Shown piece after piece: positions 43,443 to 54,085 of a DNA stretch of 64,000 nt. Position numbers and translations under genes: made by a program. This DNA is from Symbiodinium natans (taxonomy: Eukaryota; Sar; Dinophyceae; Suessiales; Symbiodiniaceae). Position 1 is the first letter of the stretch, and every line of letters starts with the position of its first letter. Where the stretch lies: positions 164,501 through 228,500 of the forward strand of contig CAJNDS010002496.1 of the NCBI GenBank assembly GCA_905221605.1, in the 5' to 3' direction. Below the pieces are notes generated by a model. That model saw nothing but the letters and a program-made list of their open reading frames with translations. It searched no databases and had not been told where the DNA came from.

Positions 43443-45745
43443 CGCGACAGGCTTCATAGGCATGCTCCAGACACCAGATGCTCGCACGCCTCCGAAAGTG
43501 GCTGCCGTAGGCAGGGTGCGACTGTGTGGCATTGGTTAAACATGTCCTGTGCATGATATCTTGATTCTCAGGCGAGGGCGGTCGCAGCCCCATTCGCAGC
43601 CTGGAGTCTTCGAAGAAAGAGCGTCTTCCTCTAGCAGAGCTTCTGGAATCTCAGGCAATCTCTTGATGCCGTCGGTCAACTCTCCCGTAAGTATCGAAGC
43701 TTGTAGGCTGGCGTGCAGCTTGAAAACGGCCCTTGCCAACCTAGTGTCGGTGAACTCAGCATCTAGTGTTGCACTGAAGTTTGGCCGTGCTGTCGGGGTC
43801 CTGTGAAGTTGCCCGAGGTTGCCGAGCTTGCAGCTTTGTCCTTTGCCCCACCCGGGCCGCTCTCTCAAGCTTGCTATTCGTACTTCATGCTACTTCCATG
43901 TCCATGCTTCAAGAAGGTTTGCATCTTTGTGAGGTTGGAGTGCGCTCGGAGCGATGCGGACGTGAGACCGGCATTCAGTCCCCAGCAGACGCCTGTGCGC
44001 GAGAAAGGCTTTCGACATGTGAGTCCATTACGGTAGATGGCATCCGAAACCATCCGACCAAGTGTACTTCCCACAGCCCGCGACAGGCTTCATAGGCATG
44101 TTCCAGACACCAGATGCTCGTACGCCTCCGAAAGTGGCTGCCGTAGGCAGGCTGCGACTGTGTGGCATTGGTTAAACATGTCCTGTGCATGATATCTTGA
44201 TTCTCAGGCGAGGGCGGTCGCAGCCCCATTCGCAGCCTGGAGTCTTCGAAGAAAGAGCGTCTTCCTCTAGCAGAGCTTCTGGAATCTCAGGCAATCTCTT
44301 GATGCCGTCGGTCAACTCTCCCGTAAGTATCGAAGCTTGTAGGCTGGCGTGCAGCTTGAAAACGGCCCTTGCCAACCTAGTGTCGGTGAACTCAGCATCT
44401 AGTGTTGCACTGAAGTTTGGCCGTGCTGTCGGGGTCCTGTGAAGTTGCCCGAGGTTGCCGAGCTTGCAGCTTTGTCCTTTGCCCCACCCGGGCCGCTCTC
44501 TCAAGCTTGCTATTCGTACTTCATGCTACTTCCATGTCCATGCTTCAAGAAGGTTTGCATCTTTGCGAGGTTGGAGTGCGCTCGGAGCGATGCGGACGTG
44601 AGACCGGCATTCAGTCCCCAGCAGACGCCTGTGCGGGAGAAAGGCTTCCGACATGTGAGTCCATTACGGTAGATGGCATCCGAAACCATCCGACCAAGTG
44701 TACTTCCCACAGCCCGCGACAGGCTTCATAGGCATGTTCCAGACACCAGATGCTCGCACGCCTCCGAAAGTGGCTGCCGTAGGCAGGGTGCGACTGTGTG
44801 GCATTGGTTAAACATGTCCTGTGCATGATATCTTGATTCTCAGGCGAGGGCGGTCGCAGCCCCATTCGCAGCCTGGAGTCTTCGAAGAAAGAGCGTCTTC
44901 CTCTAGCAGAGCTTCTGGAATCTCAGGCAATCTCTTGATGCCGTCGGTCAACTCTCCCGTAAGTATCGAAGCTTGTAGGCTGGCGTGCAGCTTGAAAACG
45001 GCCCTTGCCAACCTAGTGTCGGTGAACTCAGCATCTAGTGTTGCACTGAAGTTTGGCCGTGCTGTCGGGGTCCTGTGAAGTTGCCCGAGGTTGCCGAGCT
45101 TGCAGCTTTGTCCTTTGCCCCACCCGGGCCGCTCTCTCAAGCTTGCTATTCGTACTTCATGCTACTTCCATGTCCATGCTTCAAGAAGGTTTGCATCTTT
45201 GCGAGGTTGGAGTGCGCTCGGAGCGATGCGGACGTGAGACCGGCATTCAGTCCCCAGCAGACGCCTGTGCGGGAGAAAGGCTTCCGACATGTGAGTCCAT
45301 TACGGTAGATGGCATCCGAAACCATCCGACCAAGTGTACTTCCCACAGCCCGCGACAGGCTTCATAGGCATGTTCCAGACACCAGATGCTCGCACGCCTC
45401 CGAAAGTGGCTGCCGTAGGCAGGGTGCGACTGTGTGGCATTGGTTAAACATGTCCTGTGCATGATATCTTGATTCTCAGGCGAGGGCGGTCGCAGCCCCA
45501 TTCGCAGCCTGGAGTCTTCGAAGAAAGAGCGTCTTCCTCTAGCAGAGCTTCTGGAATCTCAGGCAATCTCTTGATGCCGTCGGTCAACTCTCCCGTAAGT
45601 ATCGAAGCTTGTAGGCTGGCGTGCAGCTTGAAAACGGCCCTTGCCAACCTAGTGTCGGTGAACTCAGCATCTAGTGTTGCACTGAAGTTTGGCCGTGCTG
45701 TCGGGGTCCTGTGAAGTTGCCCGAGGTTGCCGAGCTTGCAGCTTT
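43443..45745 (+). repeat. 636-bp tandem array, 3.6 copies, carrying decayed finger-exon copies
   Basis: Units start at 43443, 44079, 44715 and 45351 (CGCGACAGGCTTCATAGGCA); the last is cut at about 45745. Copies differ by only a few bases, so amplification is recent. The three complete units each contain a segment that reads SDADVRPAFSPQQTPVREK (first at about 43945-44008). It parallels GDADLRPSFSPQKTPVREK of the upstream CCCH gene, but the finger residues are lost (CARS where FAHS or HAHG is expected). The array is best read as amplification of an old duplicated finger exon plus intron. Confidence 0.9.
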
Positions 45746-47622
45746 GGCCTTTGTACCGCCCATGCCGCTTTCTTGGACGACGTGCCCTGCAGTGGCCGAG
45801 CTTGCTCAATCACTGTGCGTTAAAGTGGCTCAGCAACATGCCAGGTACCATGTGAGTTCTCATTCGGCCTACTCGTGCAAGCGGCCAAGCGCACCGCAAT
45901 CGATTGTGCTTGCGACTGCCGAGAAATCGCACAAGTCACAAGGCCAACATTCAACGACACCGTTGCGCGTCTTGGATCCGGTGGGAAGCCCTCTCGCATG
46001 GCTGCTTTGCAGCCTGCTTATTGATGGCCTGAGGTGGATTTGCTTGTGGATTCAGAACGTTGGGATGGGCCTCGGCTTCTACCTCAGAGCGAGACAGAGG
46101 AAGTACGTGTTTCTTGGAGCACTTTTGCATGCTTGCACAACCTTGCAGGGAGCTGGAGTGGTCGCCGGGGGTTTCGAGCGTCGCAAACTGGAACATGGCA
46201 GAAATGGAGACATCCTGGGACGATGCTTGGGATCCAGAGCTGTTCTGCTCACAATGCCACGAACAAGGGGGGCAAGGCCACGAAACAGTGCAAAGATGTG
46301 CAGATCGCATTGGCTGAATGGTGGCCTGGGTGTTTTGCAGCAGCAAAATCTGTTTTTGCGGCAGGTTGCTGAGTGCTATCTGCCCGAAATATGGAGGCCT
46401 TGGCGCTCAAGACATGCCCGCCTTGCACAGAAGCACGCAACCGAAGCTAAACCCGGCAAGCCCCTATCTTGTTTAGATGGCAGGTCCACTCATGTCACAA
46501 TTTGCATGACGTTTCACATGCCATATCATCACATGCCAGTCCTGAAGCAAAAAGACAGGGGGCTTTCCTCGAGTTGCTCAAGTTTGAGCTGAACTTCTGA
46601 AACCGTGAAGGCCGCTGTAGGAGTTCCTCGCAGCACCAGGTTCTGACTTACCTTGAGTGGACAGCGCTTGGTGCCTTCGTTTTTTGATGCGAGCCTTTCA
46701 CGTGTTCTGAGAATCTTCAAGCCTTCTGCTATGACTCAGAATGACACTTGAAACCGTGTGGACTGAGAATGCTGGCTTGCTTGGAGACCCTCAGTGCTTG
46801 TCAAATCTACCGTTTCTTTACCGTCTCTTGTTGTTTCTGGGTGTGCCTTGATCTTGCATGTATTTTCTTCTTCTTCCACACAGTTATCTATCCCTCTCAC
46901 AAGGGTTTGTCTGGTCCTCTTACGTAGGCTGAGCTAAAGTTCGACCGCGGAAGTGCTCCTACAGGTGAGCCTTCTGCATGTAGGTTTTTTGGTCACGAGC
47001 TGAAAAATTTTCAGTTCGTGAAATTCCACAAGCAAAGTCATTGGTACACTAGAGGAAATTTGAGACGACCCTATCTGTTGAACAAGACAGCGTGGCAAAG
47101 GCTTTGCTTGCGGCATGTAATTGCTTGTCGAATCTTGTCGAGTGATGCGCAGACAGAGAGAGTGCCTGTCAAAGTCAGTACAAGTTACGTCAATTAGATT
47201 CACGAACGGCACATGGGTGTTCTGTGCGGGCAATGGACTGCAAGGGGTTCATGCAGGCGGAAAGTGGAAAAAGGAACGAGAGCGAGGACAATCGCTGAGT
47301 CATGTGCTGCCTACAAGCTGATAGGTGGCATGCTGGATCCTTGGCCACTGGCATCCACTGGCCGTACGATCAGAGTGGCTCAACAGCTAAGCCAACTGCC
47401 TTGGGGATGCCGAGGGTAACACCTGCAACAGCAGTGAAAGAGCTTCAGGCCCTTGAATGTGCTGGGCCTTCTGCTTTTCATTGCTTTTCCGAGTGTCTTT
47501 GCGTGTCTGCAGGGACGCTTGTGGCTCCCACATGCCCACCAAGGGCGACACGAAGGACCCAGGGAGCTGTCCTCGCCTATGGAATGCTGTATGGAGTTTC
47601 ATGCGACGTTCTTCTCTTGCAG
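45746..47622. other. No firmly supported gene; possible exons
   Basis: A + frame at 45711-46592 starts inside the array and is unlikely to be one exon. The segment after the acceptor at about 46148 looks protein-like (NWNMAEMETSWDDAWDPELF). 46600-47300 shows only short frames. Confidence 0.35.
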
Positions 47623-48845
47623 GAGAAGGTGCGCTCCAAAAGGAAGGAGGATTCCAAAGCAGAGAAGAGCAAAGCTAAGAAGGACGCTGTCAAAACAAAA
47701 AAGGATGCAAAAGAGAAGTCCACGGTGAAGTCAGGATCCCGCCAAGGCCTCGAAAAGCTACGAGAGTTCTGCAATTTCCTATTTCCTTATCTTGCGAGTG
47801 ACCGCCCAAGGTCGAAAAGAGTCACAGCGCAACCAGGAGCAGACTGGAGAACCTCACATGTTCTTCAAGCGATATCTTTTGCTCAAGACCTGCTCTTGCT
47901 CTCAAGACTGTCACGAGATCTGAGTGGAGCTGCCACGTTTGTCTCAGGCCGAGGACGAAGCAAAGGAGCGGAGAGATGCAGCGGCCACGGCGGCTGCCAA
48001 GAAGCGCAAAGCAGAAGATGCGGTGCAGGGGGAGGGAGCTCTTTCGGGGAGTTTACGAGGTTTGCACTTCTCTTTGTGCCAAGAGCTATTTGAGAGTATG
48101 TCGCACTATCGCGCGCCTCGCTCCCCTTCTCCAGACCGGCCCTTCCAAAGAGAAGAAGAAAAAGAGCCGGAAGGACAAAGAGACTTCAAAGTCCAAGGAC
48201 CGTCATGCGCAGGATGCTGCAAAGTATATTCAGGATATTGCAGAATACTGTAGAAGAGCCAAAGTACAGTTGCCTGTGGCGCTATCTTGCCTTTGGGGGA
48301 TTGGGGGGGGTGGAGTGGGGTTTTCCAAGTGTGAGGCTCCAGAAGCGCCCTCAGATCGACGGGTGCAAGGGGGCGCCGCGGATGCAGCGAAAGCCAAGAA
48401 AGAGAATAAGGAGAATGGGAAAGATGAGAGGACTGAGAGGAAGGGGAAGGAAGCAAATGACAAGGAGCGGCAGGATCGAGACAAGCGGAGCGGAGCTGCA
48501 CGAGGTGCCACGGGTGCCTGTGCTGCAGAAGCCCTGGATGGCGATGATGGTGAGAAGCTGCAAACCGGGGGCTCCGCCGGGGGCTCCGCCGGGGGCTCTT
48601 CAGGCAGCAGGCCGCCAGCATCCAAAAGTCGATCTCCCGCCATGGCCAAGGCGGCGGATCCCGTGAGCAAAGAGAAGGCCGATAAAGCCGACAAAGCCCA
48701 CAAGCGAGGATCTGACAGCGTCTCGGACTACGACAGCGAGAGCGCCACTTCTGGAGCCCGACGTCGAAAGCGCCGTGAAGAAGCTGGCTTGAAGGCAGCC
48801 TCAGGATTTGGACTGGCCCCGTCCTGTCCTCGGTGCGAAGCCTGA
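47623..48845 (+). CDS. Lysine/serine-rich low-complexity protein (nuclear-type), multi-exon
   Basis: Exon 1 (47623-47724, 34 codons) reads EKVRSKRKEDSKAEKSKAKK..., exon 2 (47948-48022, 25 codons) reads AEDEAKERRDAAATAAAKKR, and a third opens at 48135 with TGPSKEKKKKSRKDKETSKS. The first two are flanked by clean AG and GT sites in matching phase. The C-terminal exon (from about 48345) has more Lys/Glu/Arg runs, a GGSAGGSAGGSSG repeat, KSRSPAM, and ends ...RRRKRREEAG... before TGA at 48843-48845. Such composition is typical of SR-like or chromatin-associated proteins; no folded domain is visible. The start lies upstream and is unresolved, and it could be part of the preceding CCCH gene. Confidence 0.55.
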
Positions 48846-51800
48846 TATATCCTGATATGAAGCCTAGTGCGAAGCATTGCGAAGCCTGCAAATATTTTGT
48901 GCAGCATTCCTTGCATTTTCATGTCTTGGAGGAGTCTCTTTTCTTTCTTCTTTGCCTTTCGAAGGCCACCGCCAGCACCGGATGCCAAGCCCTCACCAGT
49001 GATCAAAAGTGACAGTTGCAAACCGCTCTTCATGTTGCTCACTTTGATGCATGGGGGCATCAGAGTTTCTGCCAGGCGAGCGGTCCGGTCATGTGCGCTT
49101 CACTTGTCAGAAATTCCGTGGAGTTGGGTTTGTAGGGCTTGCCTTCGGCAGGTACGGCCCATCAAGTCTGATGCCTTTGCCTGACAAGGCGTTGAAATCA
49201 TCCGCCTTCAGACTTTCATGCTGCTTCGAACAACCCCATACTTCGACAGGTGAAGGGGCTTCTCGAGCACAAGGATGTGAGTTGAATGGTTGGATGTGTG
49301 GTTGCTGTTTACATCTGTCTACCACGCTCTATTACGAGCTGTTTGTTCGTGGTTCCATATGCTAGAAGACCGACTTGCAGACGCAATTCACAAATTCACG
49401 AGCTGTGTAATGGCAAGTTAACCGAAAGTGAGAAGGATGTATGCTCGCCCCCCTTCATTGACTTTGAATGATACCCTATTGAAACTTGCGGTTGCCAGCA
49501 ATGATTCTGCAGCAGCTTGCCGCTTCTTTTGTGTTTTTCGCATTTTTGCTGCTCTTCCTTGCTGCGAAGGATTCCCTGGCGCAGGAAGTCCTTAGAATGA
49601 AAATGGCCGTGGAGGCCTGGAGAGGGAGTGTTTTTCTCTCCAGGTTTCGCGCATCCACCCCGTTTCGCGCATTTGAAGAAGCTGTTGCGAGAAGCTTTGT
49701 TCTGTGAACTTTTTGCTGGAACTTTGTTTTTGTGTTTCGATTTGTGTTCCGAGTGCATCCGGTGAAGGCCGCGACAGGGCAGCCAAGCAAGGTCGAAGGA
49801 AGGGAGGAGCCCGCTGAGACCGTGCGCTTCCGAGAGAGTTGCAACGGTAATCTCATATGTGCACACACACATTGCAAGAGTGTTCTGATTATGTATATGC
49901 TTTGTTGACTCTACACGGTTGACTATCTGGTGGGTTCGGGCCACGGCACGGCATCAGACCGAAGCCGGCCTTCCCCAAAATCCGTGTTCACCATGTTGTG
50001 TCGATCTTCTGCCCCACAGCTGTGTCGCGGGCCCCCGAACTGAAATGAGAATCCACTTTCCGCTTCGCGACATCTCGTAACAGACTTCCACAGTGTAACC
50101 ATCCGTCGAGCAAGGCGGTGTGTTTGCATTCATCCGCGATTTGCACCGACCCTGTCTTGCTCCCTCGCCCCATCTCACTCTTCTTCTCTCCTGCTTTTCT
50201 TGCATAAGGCCACAGCTAAAGGAAGGAGATCAACATGCGTGCATTTTTTCAATTTCGTCTCCCGATGCCACCATCTGCTTGCATGCCAAGAGACATGAAA
50301 CAAATACCGAGTCGAGTGGCACCACGTGAGCTGCTGACCCAGGAGCATGAGAACATTTTCGTTAATTTTATGACAGAGCAATCATCTGTACGGCACAGCC
50401 AAGATATTACCACAACACAAAGCGTGCTTGGCGAAGATGTCACGAGCCTGTAAGGTGACAGGTGCACACGGCTGATCAAAGCGAGTCTCCAGTAGTCAAG
50501 TTCTGGATGTGCAGACATTAGCACACGTTCGACTGAATGCGTCTTCGCCAATGTGAACGCAACCGAACGACGAACGACCTCGAAAACCATCCAATGTGCC
50601 GCTTCGTTGTCATGTCTGAGTCATCGCAGCCAAGGCGCGTTCGTAGTGCATCACCTCTAACATTGAAAGACATGAGTCGGAAAGTCCCCCTACGTAGTCA
50701 ACTGTTAATGCACACACGTGCCTCTGCACCAGGACTATCCAGGACTTCTCCGCCAATTCGGAAACCAGCCAAACAACCAACAGACAACTATGTATGAGAC
50801 CAAGGCCTTGTTTGTGATCTACTCGAGCACTAGATCGTGCCAACCGTATCGAGTTGGGTTTGATGGATCTGTATTGTGGTCCAGTAGTGTACCAGAAACG
50901 ACTCCGTGAGTCCCGCCTTGAACTGTTGGAGTCGTCGGTGTCTACGGTTTCTGAAATTCGTGTTCTCGTGTAGTCGCTGTGGAATTCGGTTCACGTGTAG
51001 TCGCTGTGGAATCAGGATTCGTGTGGGACGATGCGGACGAATCGCTCTCGGAATCAACATGGCTAATCTTGCGAAGATGAAGCATGCTGAGCACAAAACC
51101 AAGAGTAAGTTGCGAAAAGGAAGGCCGCAACCATGCTCTCAAGTGAGTCAGCTACAGGCAGGCAAACACTTGTTTTGATTTGTTTGTAGGTGATCTTTCA
51201 AGCGCGACGATCGAGTCCTCTTATCCGCAGGCGAGGCCACCTAAAAACTGAATCCAGCCACCCACTACCGCTTCAGAAGATAACATGTGGTACGGAACTG
51301 ACGGGTCATGAACATGTACCATGGGTCGAGTGCGTCCATGGGAACACAGTGGTCCCATTTCCTGGACCGCCGGTTGGAGGATACCCATGCGTTCTAGTTT
51401 GTTCCAGAACACTTCTCCGAACTCATGCCAGAAATCATGAGAACAGTAGGAGGCTTCGGAGACGAACACCCCCGTGCGGCATGCCGAACGTAAGTAAAGC
51501 GAGTCAGTCATATACAAAGCCAAGACACATACGTGATGGACTCTCTCAAGCGGGATCAAAGAGCGTGGGCCGAAGTCTCCACTAGTCATTTCTGTGTTTA
51601 CAAACACGCGCACGCACGCGGACACATGCATGCACTCTTGCTGCCAAGATTGCATTGTCATCTGCTGCGCAAAAAAGCCAAAGACAGCATCATGTTTCTT
51701 GTACTTTTTAACCCCATCGGGCAAATCATGGTCATCAAGCGCGTCATGTATCACCTTTGATTGTTTGTGTTGTTTCGTTAATTATGGGCTTCAGCTGATC

Positions 51801-51969
51801 CGAAATGTTACTTTCACGGCCCAAGACCATGGCAATGGGCCTCAGTAGTGTCGCCATGCCCTTTCTGTATATCCCCGCCATCATGTGGCAACGTGCTCTT
51901 AAACTGGTTTGACACCCAGTCCTCCCACTGGCAATGCGTGCATCTTCCCTGTTGGAACAAGGGGTGTCG
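48846..51969. other. No firmly supported gene; two small ORF candidates
   Basis: An ATG at 49501 opens MILQQLAASFVFFAFLLLFL and continues to 49707, a hydrophobic N-terminus with unknown product. An ATG at 51059 opens a short basic frame (MANLAKMKHAEHKTKSKLRK), possibly a first exon. A 28-bp duplication (CGTGTAGTCGCTGTGGAATT) lies at about 50966-51020. Confidence 0.35.
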
Positions 51970-52060
51970 CACGCACCCATACTCACACTCACACTCAAAC
52001 TCACACTCACACTCACTCTGACTCTCGCTCTCGCTCTCGCTCTCGCTCTCGCTCTTGCAC
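51970..52060. repeat. (CACACT)n then (CTCGCT)n microsatellite
   Basis: ACTCACACTCACACTC units grade into CTCGCTCTCGCTCTCGCTC. Frames (TLTLTL, SESESE) are artefacts. Confidence 0.95.
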
Positions 52061-52269
52061 TTGACTTGCCAATCAGAAGCGCCTTGCCGCTCAAATCTTT
52101 CGCCACTGGACTTATGGCCATGGGCTGTCGAGTCATTTGACACAACAGCGGGGCGGAGGTGCATAGCCATGCAGGGCTTCATGAGCTTCGAAGCACTGTG
52201 TTGGTCTGCTGTGTCGAATACACTTGTGTCGATGACCTTGTCTCTGTGCGTGTCTATACATGTGTTTAG

Positions 52270-52620
52270 TCCGCTGCATTGTTAGCTGCCTTGCCGACTG
52301 CTGAAAAGCTTTCTTGCTGCCAGACGCTGAAGATGCCCACGCGGCTCACCGAGTGCTTGATGGACCCCGCGAACCATGCGAAACTGCTCATCAAGACCGG
52401 CCTGCTCTCTGCCACTCTGAACGAGGATTTCTTCTGTGGCATGGACGTATATGTCGTGTAGCACGTGCTTGTTTTGTTTGAGGAGAAGCACCTGGTCCTG
52501 CGAGCCCCATCCCCAGGGCGCCTGAAAAAGACTTTGGGCCACCTGCGCCGCATTGCGAACCTCGGCGAAATTAAGCCAGGGCCGCAATTTAATGTAATTT
52601 CCCAAGTGGTTCCCGAGTAA
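52270..52620 (+). CDS. Candidate exons of an unknown protein
   Basis: After an acceptor-like TGCTGCCAG at about 52323 the + strand reads PTRLTECLMDPANHAKLLIK, continuing TGLLSATLNEDFFCGM. A second segment at about 52480-52560 reads EEKHLVLRAPSPGRLKKTLG. Both look protein-like. The minus strand is also open (52282-52929), so the strand is not certain. I favour + because all other genes run that way and a splice-like acceptor is present. No family is recognised. Confidence 0.3.
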
Positions 52621-53119
52621 GTTCCCCAACGCTGTGAGTTCGTGTTGGGAGGTTTTTGTCAGGTTTTCTCTCCTTTTTGCGTCTGGCAGGTGGGCCTGCC
52701 AATGGGGTTGCAGCAGCGCCAAGGCCGGGCATCTTCGAGCATCTTCGAGCATCTGTCGCTTTGTTTCCTTGGCACGATGGCTTGTTTGCATGGCTAGTCC
52801 TGGGAGGTCTTCGCACTGCTGGCAGAACGGCCCGCCGGGAAGCTCTGTTTGAGACTTGCGGTGCGAGGCCGATGCACAAAGTTCCATCTTGCTTCCGTTT
52901 CTTGCTGAGGCAAAACCACTGAACTCCATTGTGTTGAGACTCGCTGCTACTTCCAGTCGCCTGTCATCTCATGATGTGACAGCCTCGGGCTAGGATTTCA
53001 TTGGCGCGTATGCTTGCACTGATCCGCTTGCAAGGCAAAGCTGAGTGCCAAGATGCGCAAGCTGCGCATGGGCACGCAGGCTGTCATATCTGTGATATGA
53101 CATCTCTGCCGATCGCTGA

Positions 53120-53830
53120 GACGTTGTGCAGATGTGCACAGGCAGGCCCTGGCATGCTGGTGCTTGAGGGCATAACGGGCCTCTCCCGCAAGCACTGCGC
53201 CTCGGTGTCAAGGGTTCAAGGGAGATTCGCAGACGGCGGTGATTTTGCTTTCAAGCACATGTTGGCCGGAACGACACACCTTTTATGCAAGGTACAATCA
53301 CCTTTGAACCAGACAAGGGTGCTTGCTACGTGCAGGAGTCGTGTGGAGTCGCACTTTTGCTGTGTCACTCCAAGAGCAGATGTTTACTGTTTTAATTTTT
53401 GCGCGGCTGCAGAGGATGTATCCACAAACGGCACTTACCTCAATGGCAAGCGGCTTCCCAGACCACCGTACAAGAACCCTTCGGACACCTGGCTGAATGG
53501 TTGCAACATGCCGCAACAAGAGGCTGCAAGCGCCTTCATCCTTGTGATGGGTTAGAGGACGCTCGAGTGCGTCTTTTTCATGGGGATGAGCTGCTGTTCA
53601 AGTCCCTGCCTAAGCGACTGAGAGCCCCACATCACACATTGGGTTGAGGCATGAGGCCTGAAGCTCCATTTCCACTGCCTCACCTCGACTGCCATGTACG
53701 CCAGGCTACGTAGTGAGGACGCGGAGGAGTTGGGATACGTCAGCTTGGTTGCAACTTGTGATGTTTTTGTGAGTTGCCGCAATCTGAAGCTGGAGCCAGC
53801 TGGTGAAATCTGGGGAACCTCTGCTCTGTA
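53120..53830 (+). CDS. FHA-domain protein (exon cluster)
   Basis: FHA domains bind phosphothreonine peptides. One exon reads LVLEGITGLSRKHCASVSRV at about 53155-53215, carrying the S-R-x-H signature. The next, after the acceptor at about 53411, reads EDVSTNGTYLNGKRLPRPPY, with the N-G-T/N-G signature. A third, after an AG at about 53555, reads DARVRLFHGDELLFKSLP, the L-x-x-G-D strand that closes the fold. A segment at about 53725 (AEELGYVSLVAT) may complete it. Together these give a near-complete FHA core split by introns. The full gene is not resolved, and it might join the large coiled-coil gene downstream. Confidence 0.65.
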
Positions 53831-54085
53831 AAGACTTGAGGTCATCAACCTGGTCGAACTCAGTTGATATGGGCGAAGAGACAGTGAGTTATGCGGTGGA
53901 GAAAAGTCCCATATTGCACAAGAGTCAAGGGCATGCTGATCGCGTGTGCGCATGTCTTCACCTTTGCAACTGCAGCATGAAGCTCAGAGATGTCACAAAG
54001 ATCAACCCAGTGCCCACAATGTCCAATTTCATCCCAGCTGCCAGCTTAGAAAAATATTCCCAGAAGGTTCTTACAAAACGTGAGG

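Noticed and set aside
52282..52929. 215-codon minus-strand ORF
   Set aside because: No ATG-linked domain. The + strand has protein-like segments with an acceptor in the same place, and all neighbours are on +. Strand remains uncertain.
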